A stretch of 64,000 nucleotides of DNA, from contig SDWI01000373.1 in NCBI GenBank assembly GCA_009193005.1, positions 399,369 to 463,368 of the forward strand, read 5' to 3'. A model generated the notes under the pieces. It had not been told where the DNA came from, made no database searches, and saw only the letters and a program-made list of their open reading frames with translations. Origin of the DNA: Lamellibrachia luymesi. Its lineage: Eukaryota; Annelida; Polychaeta; Sabellida; Siboglinidae. Position numbers and translations under genes: made by a program. Positions 23,600 to 36,766 of the stretch are shown here, one piece after another (position 1 is the stretch's first letter; every line of letters starts with the position of its first letter).

Positions 23600-24620
23600 C
23601 TATTTACGCAATGCAACAGCACCAAAACTGGATAGAACGGAAGTGTTGTTATGTTGTTATGTTGTTATGTTGTTATGTACTGCATTAAGTTTGGTATGTT
23701 TTTGTTCATACCAGCAGTGTGGGACAGTTTTAGAATGTTATTTTTTAAGTAGATGGGGCAATGTCCGAAGACCCCAAATGGCCCATATTTGTTTGTATAT
23801 AAATATGTTTAATTTCTACCAAACATGGTAGATAATAAATGTCAGACAAAAAGTCTGGCCATTTTCAAATCTATCCGGTTTTGGTGTTGTTGCGTTGCAT
23901 AAATGGATGTATGCAATTAGATTGCATACTAATCTTTATGTGAGGAAATAATGATCCCCTTGTGATTGTGAGGAGGTGGATTTTGCACCAGGTATGCAAA
24001 TTAGCCCTGCAACTTCTGCGTAATAATATACGGCTGGATAACCTATCTTAGCCAATCACCGTTAAGTAAGGCAGCCATCTGCCCATCATCCAAGCAGTTG
24101 ACAGGATATACAATTTAAGCATCGACACAGCAATACGTGTTCCAACTTTCGTGCCTTGAATTTTCAAAACTTTCAATACATGTTGAAAAAATTTTGATTC
24201 CACCTCCCTCCCCACCTTTCATCACTTCAAAGGAATTGTCATATGATGTATCTTTAAATGTTGTACATGGTACTGTCCAAGGCATAGTGCCCCACCTACA
24301 TGGGTCATAGGTTAACTTTTGTAGTGTTAGCAAATAGAATTTTAATTATTACACCATGGAAGTGTTGTTATCTACTGCATTAAGTTTGGTATGTTTTTGT
24401 TCATACCAGCAGTGTGGGCCAGTTTTAGAATGTGAAGTTATAAGTAGATGGGACAATGTCCGAAGATCCCAAATGGCCCACATTTGTTTGTATATAAATA
24501 TGTTTAATTTCTACCAAACATGATATAATAACTGTCAGACAGAAAGTGTAGCCATTTTCAAATCTGTCTGGGGTGTTGCCTCATATAAAGATTAGTATGC
24601 AATCTAACTGCATACATCAA
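23600..24620. repeat. Diverged, rearranged relative of the 715-bp repeat
   Basis: Starts in + orientation (ctatttacgcaatgcaacag, caccaaaactggatag), then switches at about 23640 to the inverted unit. A full inverted unit follows from about 23880 and ends at 24600 with the other terminus (gtgttgcctcatataaagat). It has a small ttgttatg microsatellite at 23646-23678. It is clearly older than the array at 30071. Confidence 0.82.
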
Positions 24621-26289
24621 TTTTCTTCAAATGTAAGGAATGCAGTAAGGCTTAGAACAAGAGGACACAAAATAGTGTTAGTGAAAGAACTATGTAGATA
24701 TGTATGACAAAGTACTGATTCTCACAGAGAATGTTAATTGAATAGAATTAATTATCTACTGGTTGTGTAAACACCAGCAGTTTCAATATGTTTAAAAACA
24801 TAATTAACAGATATGTGACGTATATGTATAATTCTTATTCTTGATAAACCAATGACTTCCTTGTTCTAGGGTAATGCATTTTAAGAAGAAAGTTAGAATA
24901 TCCCTAAATGTCAGCTGAGTGTCATCATGGGAGGGACAGTATCCCTTAGAGGTAATGTGTAACTTGTTAAGGACTTATATCATTCTTCTTAACCTTGCAT
25001 GTCATACACTTCATGCAGTGCCATTCCCAAAGAGTGTATCTATATAAACCATGAAGAATAGTAATATTAGAAAAAAGAATGAATTTTGAATCACGATTCA
25101 TATAACTTTCGCATTGTCAGCGGCCGCTCCCAAAATGTGTCAGTGTGATTGATGATGATGACAGTGTTTCAGGTGAATCACTGTGACCGATGTAGAACTC
25201 CAACTGCTGATGATGCGGGTCATTATATAACGGTGTTGAGTTTGAGACCATGACTGCATTGATAATAAAATAATTTCTGCTGCGAGGCATTTGGAATCAA
25301 ATCTCCTCCATTAATTTGCTAATCAGTTCTCCATAGTACTTAAAGGCAGTTGATGCCTTCTTAAAGTTAATGGAATTTTATTGATGTCAATCTGGATGCT
25401 GTATTGGTGGGCTCTTCTTGAGTGCTTTTTGCCTAATCTGAAGCTTGTCTTAATGAAGTGCCGTGAGTCAGTTCCATTATAAAGATTCTGATGATATGCC
25501 TTACATGCATACATTCATTAATGGCAATGCCATCAAAATCATCATTATACGTACACCATCAGGAAATTATCTGTAAATGCTGGCAGATGACTTAGCTGCA
25601 CTGTGGCACACATAAGTCAAGAATTCCAGAATTGACATATAAGATTCAAGTTTTTTGAGTGAAAACCCAACCAGGTGACTTAATTCTAGTTCACCTGCTT
25701 TTCCATAAAACCCAGTTGGAAATGTATGAAACTTGCTGCGTCACTGGAAAGTGGTGTGATTCATGTTCTGGTGCTGAATGGATGTTCCTGTTGTCAGGCG
25801 CAGCTGGGGCATCTTTTCCTTGCGTCACAGTAAATTAATATTCCTTTATTTTGTTGCCCACTGTCAAGTTTACAAGGTTGACTAACTTGGCATGGCATTT
25901 AATTCATCCCCTCTCCTCCACTTGTCACCTTGTGTTAAATGCTGCTGTTGCCAACCATAAGGTTCATCCATAACTATGTAGAAACCTTGTACGTCGCAAT
26001 CAATTTAGGTGGGTAATTTTTATTTGTAATGCTGCTGCTGCTTCTACAGCTTCCACTCTTTGCAAGGTATCAATAGTTAGTATTGATTTCAGCACCACTA
26101 GTTGGCATGGATGGTGCTGCTACTCTGCAGGCATTATGTCCAGCAGGTGCTGTATGTGCAATGAGTAGCCTGTCTCTACAAAGTAGGAATATCACTGGTA
26201 AATCAATATGTTGTTTTGTAGTGGTTAAGTGAGGGGGTGATGTATGTGTGTGCTTGAATTAGTAAATGTTCTAAAAGGTTTTCCCTTGT
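24621..26289. other. Non-coding sequence
   Basis: No supported gene or repeat. Confidence 0.45.
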
Positions 26290-26291
26290 TA

Positions 26292-27013
26292 CAGTCACGC
26301 CTCGTTATTACGCGGATTCGGATATAACACGGTCGGTTGTGGACCCCAATTTTTTGCCGCCAGGGGAAAATGCCAAATGGGCCTGCATAAACCTACTTAG
26401 AATTGCTTTGACAATTCTCAATAAAACATTAGGCGAACAATGTCAATGAACAAGTATCAATGAGTTGTTTGTTTCGCACTGTTGCCAATATCAATAGCTG
26501 TCGCTGGCTTTGGCCTTTGCTTCGACGGCTTGTAAATTGCAATCGAGATTCACAAATACACCTCGCGTAAGAATCAGATAAACAGTTTTAAATGCATTTA
26601 GTATGCAATACCAACATAACACTTGGTGAAATGACATGCTTCCATTAAATCGTAAATTTAATCGTTTTCACGACGTGAAACCAACATGCCAAATTCCTAA
26701 CCCAAGGCTCTACCGATGCGCGAAAATACGAATTTGTCATCCGTATATGAAACGATGAATCGATGTTAAGTGATGCGTAATAAATTTATGCAGGTAAATA
26801 TTTTTCGATTCATAGGCCTATTAATCATCTTCGTAGACGTAGTAGAACTTTTCCATAACAGTACACGTTGATGCTAGTATAATAAGTTCCATAAACTGCA
26901 TGTTGGTGTATAAGACAGTGCTGCTGCAGATATGGGAATACCTAATGCGCCTCGTGTACAGCACGATCTGAAGTCGTGGAGCCCAACCACCGCGTTATAA
27001 CGAGGCTTGATTG
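26292..27013. mobile_element. 722-bp pogo/Tigger-like MITE with TA target duplication
   Basis: Left end CAGTCACGCCTCGTTATTAC; right end in reverse complement CAATCAAGCCTCGTTATAAC. Both are followed by GCGG and flanked by TA (26290-26291 and 27014-27015). Termini of this type with TA duplications belong to the Tc1/mariner superfamily, pogo/Tigger branch. No transposase frame is present. The interior is less AT-rich than its surroundings. Confidence 0.87.
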
Positions 27014-27249
27014 TACTTTGAAAATCTTGTGTCAGCTTAGTGGTAGTGCAAGTCATATGTTTGCTACTATTTATGTTAAATCCTTTAACGAACGCATTCG
27101 CTCATCAATATTTAGCCTTTTATGCTGGTTGGAAAAGTCCGATAATATACTTTTTGTGAATTATTTTCACACTTTTATTTATTATCGAAGTCCAGTGATT
27201 AAACATTGGATTGATCAATTGTATGCTCTTAATTCATGATGTGTGTACT

Positions 27250-27280
27250 TATATATATATATATATATATAANTATATAT

Positions 27281-27331
<51 letters not shown>
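27250..27331. repeat. (TA)n microsatellite with an ambiguous base
   Basis: Two TA runs separated by ggtt. Position 27273 is N, the only undetermined base I noticed, so the true length here is uncertain. Confidence 0.95.
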
Positions 27332-27337
<6 letters not shown>

Positions 27338-27339
27338 GG

Positions 27340-30070
27340 GCTCTTGCCTGAAATAAAACATTATTATTAAGCTGCCAAGTTTACTGTTGTTATATGTGAT
27401 TGTATAAAGCACATATTATAGGGCCTATACATGAATTGTTACGAACAAACCAATATGCCAGTTTTGCTCATCCAGCAATTTTATTGGCAACATGTGCATT
27501 ATCTGAAGTCCAACACCATGTATTGAGGGCCTGGGTGATGGTTTGAACTAACACTAATACTTTTTTGACATAGAGAATCACCCCTTTTTAAGGGTTTTAT
27601 CTCACCACATCATGAATCATTTGTATTACTAAATGGTTTTTATGTTCTTTGATAAAATGACCTGTTATTTACCTAATAGTTTTCCTTTCTTGATATTAAT
27701 GTCAAGTTCGACCTATAATGGAAATTTTAGATATTGGCTATAATCTCTGTGAAAATGGAGCAGGTCTACCAGGAATGTTTACATTGTCATGTTTACGTTG
27801 AACGGTAAGCGATTCATACTGAGACATTTCAAATGCTGAGCCAAATTGTAACAGAGAGCATTTCACATGATAACATCCGAGTATTTTTGTACTATTTATG
27901 AATATTTCTCACTTGATCTCCATTGGCGAATGAATCGGTAAAAATATTCAGAAAGATTACAAAATGTATCTTAAGATAATTACCAAGTGAATTATCACAT
28001 TTCAAGAAACGAGAATGTCAGTCCATTCAAGGAACAAGAGATAAATGAGATCATGGTTGAATTACTGCATTGCAATTTATGCCCCACATTTAAGGAAGAA
28101 AGACTTTGCTCAAATAAAATATATACAAAGGTAATATTGTGACTACCTTAGGTATGTAAACATATTCATCAGACATGACACCGGAGAGCTACATGTACTG
28201 TAAAGTGGTGCCACCTAACATGTGAAATTGGTATTAACCATCAACAAGCTAACATGTTTGGACATAACTCTACAGTGAGATAAGCATTAGTGCTGATTAC
28301 TGAGAGAAGAAACGAAGACAACTGTACTCACCTGTTATGCTGTATTTATAAGCAGTGCTAATGTAGTTAGCAGGAAAATATAAAAAATTATGATTACACT
28401 TACACTGTCCAAACAGAATACAATTTCAATTACAGTAACACACATTTAATAATTAGGATTAGATTATGTTTGAAATGCAAGAAAGTTGGCACAAAAATGT
28501 AACATTTCAATTGAAATGGACTATGTTTTCCGTGCCAATAGTTCACAGTTAGATTAGTGAACAGGATGTTTTGGTCAGTTTACAGTGTAACCAAAAAACC
28601 TTCGGAAATGATTGCTTAGGTAAATTCCAGCAATTAAAAGACACTAATGATTATATTCTTGACATAATTTTTACCTGTTAATTACCATCAAGTATGATTG
28701 TAACTGATTACTGTGGCAGTTATCAAACCACGCAAGACAGTGAGAGGAAAGGATAAAAGAAATTAAATAGTAGATGTTGTTTAGTCGAACTAATTTCTAG
28801 TGCATGCATTCCCAGCAGATGGAAATCAGAGAAAACACCTGTCTGCAGTTCCTTAAACAAATCATATACACAGTTAATAAGCAGAACTCTGAAAGCATGC
28901 GACTTCAAAGTGATTAACTGACTGACCCCTGTTGGCATGCCAGCTGTGCGTGTCAAACAGTGTAAAAAGCCCAGTTCTCTTTCATCCAACACAAACACTA
29001 TTTTTTAGGTTTTGCTCTGCCAAGTGAAAGTCATAAATCACAAATAAGACCTGTGAATGGATTGGAGAATAATTACCAAGCAATACAAACAGGTTTTTTT
29101 AGAATTCCTGAATTCAAATACTAAAAAAACAGAAAATGAACCCTACCTATGCTTCCTGTATCCCATGAAAATACCCAGTGTTTTTATTTAGAAGATGGAA
29201 ACATTTGTTCTGTTTATCTAGTCAAAAAATATCTTGTCTTGCTGTCTTATAGCTTGGATTTCTTGGTAAATCATCACACAACCTTTGTGAGAAATAAAAC
29301 CACATTTTAATAGACTACTTTTGGCATGCATACCTGATTAGAATTTATGTGCAGCATCAGTATTTTGTTTATACAACATGGTAGGTGAGAATGTTTGTTG
29401 TCATGTTAATGCAAAACATTTTAGCAATTTTTTGGTGGCACTTAATTGTGTTTAGTCTTTCTGTTGACGTGTTTTGGCTAAGAATTGCATATTTTCCACA
29501 GCTAGTAAATGCTCCCATTCGGTTTGAATAGATTCGATTGCATAGCCGGTTTATTTCACCAACAGAAGGTCCCTATTTCCATATTTCATTCATTTTACAC
29601 TTCTTTTCTGCAAGATTGTATGCAAGAAGGCAGCACGACAACAAAGGAAGATGCTAATTGGGATAGATTGCCCTAAGATGAAATAGGGCAGTGAATAATG
29701 ATTTTCGAGGAATGGGAGTAGGCCTGATCTGGTTATACGTGAACCATCTGGTTCTTGTACAGATAGGGATAGGTGGACACTGAGGAAGCTACTTTAGGAT
29801 TGGTGAACTCTGGCACCTGTAAACAAACATCCCAGTAGGGTAGTTACTGCCCTGCTCTCAGTGCAGCCCCAAGGACATGTGTCAGCCTGCTTGTAGTAAT
29901 TCTACCATGCATTGCAAGCAGCTGTTTGGCTAGGAGCCTAGGAAACTCCCAGTCTAGTAGGGATACAGACTGACCACTCCCTAGGAATGGCAATGTATAT
30001 ATAAACAATGTATATATAAACAAACTTTTCACCACACTTAAGGTTGATAAATGGTGGATGCGAAAACCTA
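27340..30070. other. Non-coding sequence
   Basis: No gene or repeat supported. Short frames at 28723-28998 and 29844-30135 have no recognisable domain. Confidence 0.45.
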
Positions 30071-33000
30071 TTTACGCAAAGCAACAACACCAAGACTGGA
30101 TAGATTTGAAAATGGCCAGACTTTCTGTCTGACATTTATTATCTACCATGTCTGGTAGAAATTAAACATGTTTATATACAAACAAATGTGGGCCACTCGG
30201 TGTCTTTCGACATTGTCCCATGTACTTAAAACATCACGCTCTAAAACTGGCCCACATTGCGGGTATGAACAAAAACAAACCGAACTCAATGCAGTACATA
30301 ACAATACTATCGTGGTGTAATAATAAAATTCAATTTAACACTACAAAAATTAACATATGACCCAGATAGGTGGGGCCACTACGCCTCAAAATTTAATGTA
30401 CTAGCAATATAAAAATTAACCTATGACCCCGATAGGAGGGGCCACTACGCCTGGAAGGTGGGGAGGGAGGCGGAATCAAAATTTGTTAACACGAATTGAA
30501 AGTTTGCAACTTCAAGGCACGGAAGTTGGAAAAATGTACTGCTGCCTCGACGTTCAACTTGCGTGTCCCGTCAACTGCTCGCAGAGCGGGGCAGATGGCC
30601 GTTTTGCTTAACGGTGATTGGTTAAGATAGGTTATACAGCCGTAGAAGTTGCAGGGCTAGTTTACATACTTTGCATATCTGGTGCAAAGTCCACCTCCCT
30701 CTAAGCCAATCATAATGTAATCAGTATAGCTGGGGTGTTGTTGCCTCGCGCAAAGATTAGTATGCAATCTAATTGCATACATCCATTTACGCAAAGCAAC
30801 AACACCAAGACTGGATAGATTTGAAAATGGCCAGACTTTCTGTCTGACATTTATTATCTACCATGTCTGGTAGAAATTAAACATGTTTATATACAAACAA
30901 ATGTGGGCCACTCGGTGTCTTTCGACATTGTCCCATGTACTTAAAACATCACGCTCTAAAACTGGCCCACATTGCGGGTATGAACAAAAACAAACCGAAC
31001 TCAATGCAGTACATAACAATACTATCGTGGTGTAATAATAAAATTCAATTTAACACTACAAAAATTAACATATGACCCAGATAGGTGGGGCCACTACGCC
31101 TCAAAATTTAATGTACTAGCAATATAAAAATTAATCTATGACCCCGATAGGAGGGGCCACTACGCCTGGAAGGTGGGGAGGGAGGCGGAATCAAAATTTG
31201 TTAACACGAATTGAAAGTTTGCAACTTCAAGGCACGGAAGTTGGAAAAATGTACTGCTGCCTCGACGTTCAACTTGCGTGTCCCGTCAACTGCTCGCAGA
31301 GCGGGGCAGATGGCCGTTTTGCTTAACGGTGATTGGTTAAGATAGGTTATACAGCCGTAGAAGTTGCAGGGCTAGTTTACATACTTTGCATATCTGGTGC
31401 AAAGTCCACCTCCCTCTAAGCCAATCATAATGTAATCAGTATAGCTGGGGTGTTGTTGCCTCGCGCAAAGATTAGTATGCAATCTAATTGCATACATCCA
31501 TTTACGCAAAGCAACAACACCAAGACTGGATAGATTTGAAAATGGCCAGACTTTCTGTCTGACATTTATTATCTACCATGTCTGGTAGAAATTAAACATG
31601 TTTATATACAAACAAATGTGGGCCACTCGGTGTCTTTCGACATTGTCCCATGTACTTAAAACATCACGCTCTAAAACTGGCCCACATTGCGGGTATGAAC
31701 AAAAACAAACCGAACTCAATGCAGTACATAACAATACTATCGTGGTGTAATAATAAAATTCAATTTAACACTACAAAAATTAACATATGACCCAGATAGG
31801 TGGGGCCACTACGCCTCAAAATTTAATGTACTAGCAATATAAAAATTAACCTATGACCCCGATAGGAGGGGCCACTACGCCTGGAAGGTGGGGAGGGAGG
31901 CGGAATCAAAATTTGTTAACACGAATTGAAAGTTTGCAACTTCAAGGCACGGAAGTTGGAAAAATGTACTGCTGCCTCGACGTTCAACTTGCGTGTCCCG
32001 TCAACTGCTCGCAGAGCGGGGCAGATGGCCGTTTTGCTTAACGGTGATTGGTTAAGATAGGTTATACAGCCGTAGAAGTTGCAGGGCTAGTTTACATACT
32101 TTGCATATCTGGTGCAAAGTCCACCTCCCTCTAAGCCAATCATAATGTAATCAGTATAGCTGGGGTGTTGTTGCCTCGCGCAAAGATTAGTATGCAATCT
32201 AATTGCATACATCCATTTACGCAAAGCAACAACACCAAGACTGGATAGATTTGAAAATGGCCAGACTTTCTGTCTGACATTTATTATCTACCATGTCTGG
32301 TAGAAATTAAACATGTTTATATACAAACAAATGTGGGCCACTCGGTGTCTTTCGACATTGTCCCATGTACTTAAAACATCACGCTCTAAAACTGGCCCAC
32401 ATTGCGGGTATGAACAAAAACAAACCGAACTCAATGCAGTACATAACAATACTATCGTGGTGTAATAATAAAATTCAATTTAACACTACAAAAATTAACA
32501 TATGACCCAGATAGGTGGGGCCACTACGCCTCAAAATTTAATGTACTAGCAATATAAAAATTAACCTATGACCCCGATAGGAGGGGCCACTACGCCTGGA
32601 AGGTGGGGAGGGAGGCGGAATCAAAATTTGTTAACACGAATTGAAAGTTTGCAACTTCAAGGCACGGAAGTTGGAAAAATGTACTGCTGCCTCGACGTTC
32701 AACTTGCGTGTCCCGTCAACTGCTCGCAGAGCGGGGCAGATGGCCGTTTTGCTTAACGGTGATTGGTTAAGATAGGTTATACAGCCGTAGAAGTTGCAGG
32801 GCTAGTTTACATACTTTGCATATCTGGTGCAAAGTCCACCTCCCTCTAAGCCAATCATAATGTAATCAGTATAGCTGGGGTGTTGTTGCCTCGCGCAAAG
32901 ATTAGTATGCAATCTAATTGCATACATCCATTTACGCAAAGCAACAACACCAAGACTGGATAGATTTGAAAATGGCCAGACTTTCTGTCTGACATTTATT

Positions 33001-33645
33001 ATCTACCATGTCTGGTAGAAATTAAACATGTTTATATACAAACAAATGTGGGCCACTCGGTGTCTTTCGACATTGTCCCATGTACTTAAAACATCACGCT
33101 CTAAAACTGGCCCACATTGCGGGTATGAACAAAAACAAACCGAACTCAATGCAGTACATAACAATACTATCGTGGTGTAATAATAAAATTCAATTTAACA
33201 CTACAAAAATTAACATATGACCCAGATAGGTGGGGCCACTACGCCTCAAAATTTAATGTACTAGCAATATAAAAATTAATCTATGACCCCGATAGGAGGG
33301 GCCACTACGCCTGGAAGGTGGGGAGGGAGGCGGAATCAAAATTTGTTAACACGAATTGAAAGTTTGCAACTTCAAGGCACGGAAGTTGGAAAAATGTACT
33401 GCTGCCTCGACGTTCAACTTGCGTGTCCCGTCAACTGCTCGCAGAGCGGGGCAGATGGCCGTTTTGCTTAACGGTGATTGGTTAAGATAGGTTATACAGC
33501 CGTAGAAGTTGCAGGGCTAGTTTACATACTTTGCATATCTGGTGCAAAGTCCACCTCCCTCTAAGCCAATCATAATGTAATCAGTATAGCTGGGGTGTTG
33601 TTGCCTCGCGCAAAGATTAGTATGCAATCTAATTGCATACATCCA
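30071..33645. repeat. Five head-to-tail copies of a 715-bp unit
   Basis: Units start at 30071, 30786, 31501, 32216 and 32931, period exactly 715 bp. By eye the only difference is C or T at one site (C at 30420, T at 31135, C at 31850, C at 32565, T at 33280). Each unit begins TTTACGCAAAGCAACAACAC and ends near GGTGTTGTTGCCTCGCGCAA, an inverted match, with a further near-palindrome (GTATGCAATCTAATTGCATAC type) at each junction. Inside the unit a segment around tgacccagataggtggggcc is duplicated about 67 bp later. The unit carries a 62-codon frame (MTPIGGATTPGRWGG...) of unknown meaning, repeated in all five. Confidence 0.95.
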
Positions 33646-34336
33646 TTTCTGTTCATGAAAATATGTTCTATAGTAAAAAATTAATATGACTGTAAACAAT
33701 TAAATGGAAAATCTGTTAAAAAAAATTTTCTGTACACCATTTTATCCAAGGCATTGATGCCTTCATTGCACAAAATGGTCTACAGAAAATTTGACATGGA
33801 GCAAGACATTTGAACACCATGGAATTGTTTTATGTGTTAACTTTCCATGTTTTGAAGAGTTTCCGTGTTTTATACCGTCGAAAAATCCTTATAACCCTCC
33901 TAACAGTAGCAGAATTCTTTGCTGTGTTAACCTTGGTGTGAACTTGCTTGTTGTTCACACTTTGATTGTACTGGGCAAAGTGTCAAGTATTACCACTGAA
34001 ATAAACACAACTTCCCTGTAGATGAAAAAGTAGATGACACAAAAAGCAATCAGTTTATATGCCAACTTATGTGTCACTGTCTGCCAAGTATAAACAGTTC
34101 TCAATAATGCGTGATTCAGATACTTCACAAAAATCAGAAATAAGTGTAGATTCATTTTTTTATTACCTGTCATAAACATCTAAAAAGGAAGAAACTCGTT
34201 CAAGAAACATAAACACCATGTTTCACTGCTCTCAGTGTTCTATATCTGCAGCAGGAGTCATATTGTAATTGCATAGTTTGTAATTAATTACAATTACAGT
34301 GTATAATTGTAATTTATATCTAGGGCATTGTAACTG
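33646..34336. other. Non-coding sequence with a 64-bp hairpin
   Basis: TTTTCTGTACACCATTTT (33726-33743) pairs with AAAATGGTCTACAGAAAA (33772-33789) with one mismatch, and the loop holds a second stem AAGGCAT/ATGCCTT (33748-33763). The rest of the interval shows nothing. Confidence 0.7.
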
Positions 34337-35800
34337 AACTTTGTTACAAGGCTGTTTAATTGTAATTGAATTTTGTTGCGAGGCTGTTTAATTGTAATTG
34401 AATTTAGTTGCGAGGCCGTGTAATTGTAATTGACCAATATAATTGATAATTGCAACTGAACCCAGCCATGGCAGCAAGAATACATGTATTCACAAATGAA
34501 CCCAGCCCTGGTAGCAAGAATACATGTATTCGCAATTGAACCCAGCCCTGGCAGCAAGAATGCATGTATTCGCAATTGAACCCAGCCATGGCAACAAGAA
34601 TGCATGTATTCACAATTGAACCCAGCCATGGCAACAAGAATGCATGTATTCACAATTGAACCCAGCCATGGCAACAAGAATGCATGTATTCACAATTGAA
34701 CCCAGCCCTGGCAGCAAGAATGCATGTATTCACAATTGAACCGAGCCATGGCAACAAGAATGCATGTATTCACAATTGAACCCAGCCATGGCAGCAAGAA
34801 TGCATGTATTCACAATTGAACCCAGCCCTGGTAACAAGAATGCATGTATTCACAATTGAACCCAGCCATGGCAACAAGAATGCATGTATTCACAATTGAA
34901 CCCAGCCCTGGTAGCAAGAATGCATGTATTCACAATTGAACCCAGCCCTGGCAGCAAGAATGCATGTATTCACAATTGAACCCAGCCCTGGCAACAAGAA
35001 TGCATGTATTCACAATTGAACCCAGCCCTAGCAACAAGAATGCATGTATTCACAATTGAACTCCCAGCCATGGCAACAAGAATGCATGTATTCACAATTG
35101 AACCCAGCCCTGGCAGCAAGAATGCATGTATTCACAATTGAACCCAGCCAAAGCAACAAGAATGCATGTATTCACAATTGAACCCAGCCAAAGCAACAAG
35201 AATGCATATATTCACCTAAAAGCAGTAGCCAGCCTGTTTAATTGTAATTGAACTTTGTTGCGAGGCTGTTTAATTGTAATTGAACTTTGTTGCGAGGCTG
35301 TTTAATTGTAATTGAACTTTGTTGCGAGGCTGTTTAATTGTAATTGACCAATATAATTGATAATTGCAACTGAACACATGTATTCACAACTGAACACAGC
35401 CCTGGTAGCAAGAATGCATGTATTCACAACTGAACACAGCCCTGGTAGCAAGAATGCATGTATTCACAATTGAACACAGCCCTGGTAGCAAGAATGCATG
35501 TATTCACAATTGAACACAGCCCGTGTAGCAAGAATGCATGTATCACAATTGAACACAGCCCTGGTAGCAAGAATGCATGTATTCACAATTGAACACAGCC
35601 CGGGTAGCAAGAATGCATGTATTCACAATTGAACACAGCCCGGGTAGCAAGAATGCATGTATTCACAAGTGAACCCAGCCCTGGTAGCAAGAATGCATGT
35701 ATTCACAATTGAACACAGCCCTGGTAGCAAGAATGCATGTATTCACAAGTGAACCCAGCCCTGGTAGCAAAATGCATGTATTCACCTAAAAGCAGTAATT
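34337..35800. repeat. Composite array: 32-bp units flanking 40-bp units, whole block repeated
   Basis: Block 1: about three 32-bp units (ttgttgcgaggctgtttaat plus tgtaattgaat; 34337-34432), a linker accaatataattgataattg, then about 19 units of 40 bp (gaacccagccatggcaacaa plus gaatgcatgtattcacaatt; 34456-35214). Block 2 repeats the order: 32-bp units (35232-35347), the same linker, then about ten 40-bp units with the aacacagcc variant (35371-35788). Both 40-bp arrays end with ttcacctaaaagcagta. Confidence 0.94.
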
Positions 35801-36244
35801 GTATATGTGATCTTCCTTTATAAAACAATGTAGTTATACTCAACCTTAGACATATTGCAGCTGACCTTTATGAAGCAATGTAATTTATTTTAGCACTTTA
35901 ATTGTAATTGATACTTTTGAAGCAGTGTAATTTTTTAAGTGTCGTAACTGAGCTTTTACGATGCTGCATAATTGTAATTGACCATCTGTGGATCACAAAA
36001 ATGCATGCACGCACGCACACATGCATGAACGCATGCACGCACACATGCATGCACACATGCACGTATTGAGGTGAGACCCAGAAGTTGTTGGCTGCAAGTT
36101 GTTATACCCCTGTGCTGACAGGACAGTGAGGAGCCTGCTGCAGCGAGGTATTTGCTTCATGGTAAGAATGTTGTTATACATAGTGTGTTTTGTACTGACA
36201 TGCACAGTTCACCTGAAGTACTTGTACCTGAGTTAGATGGACAA
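35801..36244. other. Non-coding sequence with an ATGC/CACG microsatellite at 36001-36062
   Basis: Isolated tgtaattg motifs like those of the preceding array occur at 35880-35990. Nothing else is seen. Confidence 0.6.
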
Positions 36245-36715
36245 CTGAGATAAGTGGGCTAGCTGGTACTGTTGTGAGGGTAGGGATATGAGATAAGTGG
36301 ACTAGCTGGTACTGTTATGAGGGTAGGGATTCGAGATAAGTGCGCTAGCTGGTAATGTTGTGAGGGTAGGGATGTGAGATAAGTGGGCTAGCTGGTGCTG
36401 TTGTGAGGGTAGGGATGTGAGATAAGTGGGCTAGCTGGTATTGTTGTGAGGGTAGGGATGTGAGATAAGTGGGCTAGCTGGTAATGTTGTGAGGGTAGGG
36501 ATATGAGATAAATGGGCTAGCTGGTGCTTTTGTGAGGGTAGGGATGTGAAATAAGTGGGCTAACTGGTACTGTTTTGAGGGTAGGGATGTGAGATAAGTG
36601 CATGGGCTAGCTTGTACTGTTATGAGGGTAGAGATGTGAAATAAGTGGGCTAGCTTGTACTGTTGTAAGGGTAGAGATGTGAGATAAGTGGCCTAGCTTG
36701 TACAGGTTAGGGATG
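36245..36715. repeat. 43-bp minisatellite, about 11 copies
   Basis: Unit gataagtgggctagctggta plus ctgttgtgagggtagggatgtga. The last copies are more diverged. Confidence 0.94.
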
Positions 36716-36766
36716 CGTTGTGAGGGGAGAATGTACAGGTGAAGCTGCAGGCATGGCTAACACATG

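Noticed and set aside
30423..33471. Identical 62-codon frame occurring five times
   Set aside because: It is simply repeated with the 715-bp unit; short, with no recognisable domain. Five copies are not evidence of selection.
30071..33645. CRISPR-like regular spacing
   Set aside because: The whole 715-bp unit is repeated without variable spacers, and the genome is eukaryotic.
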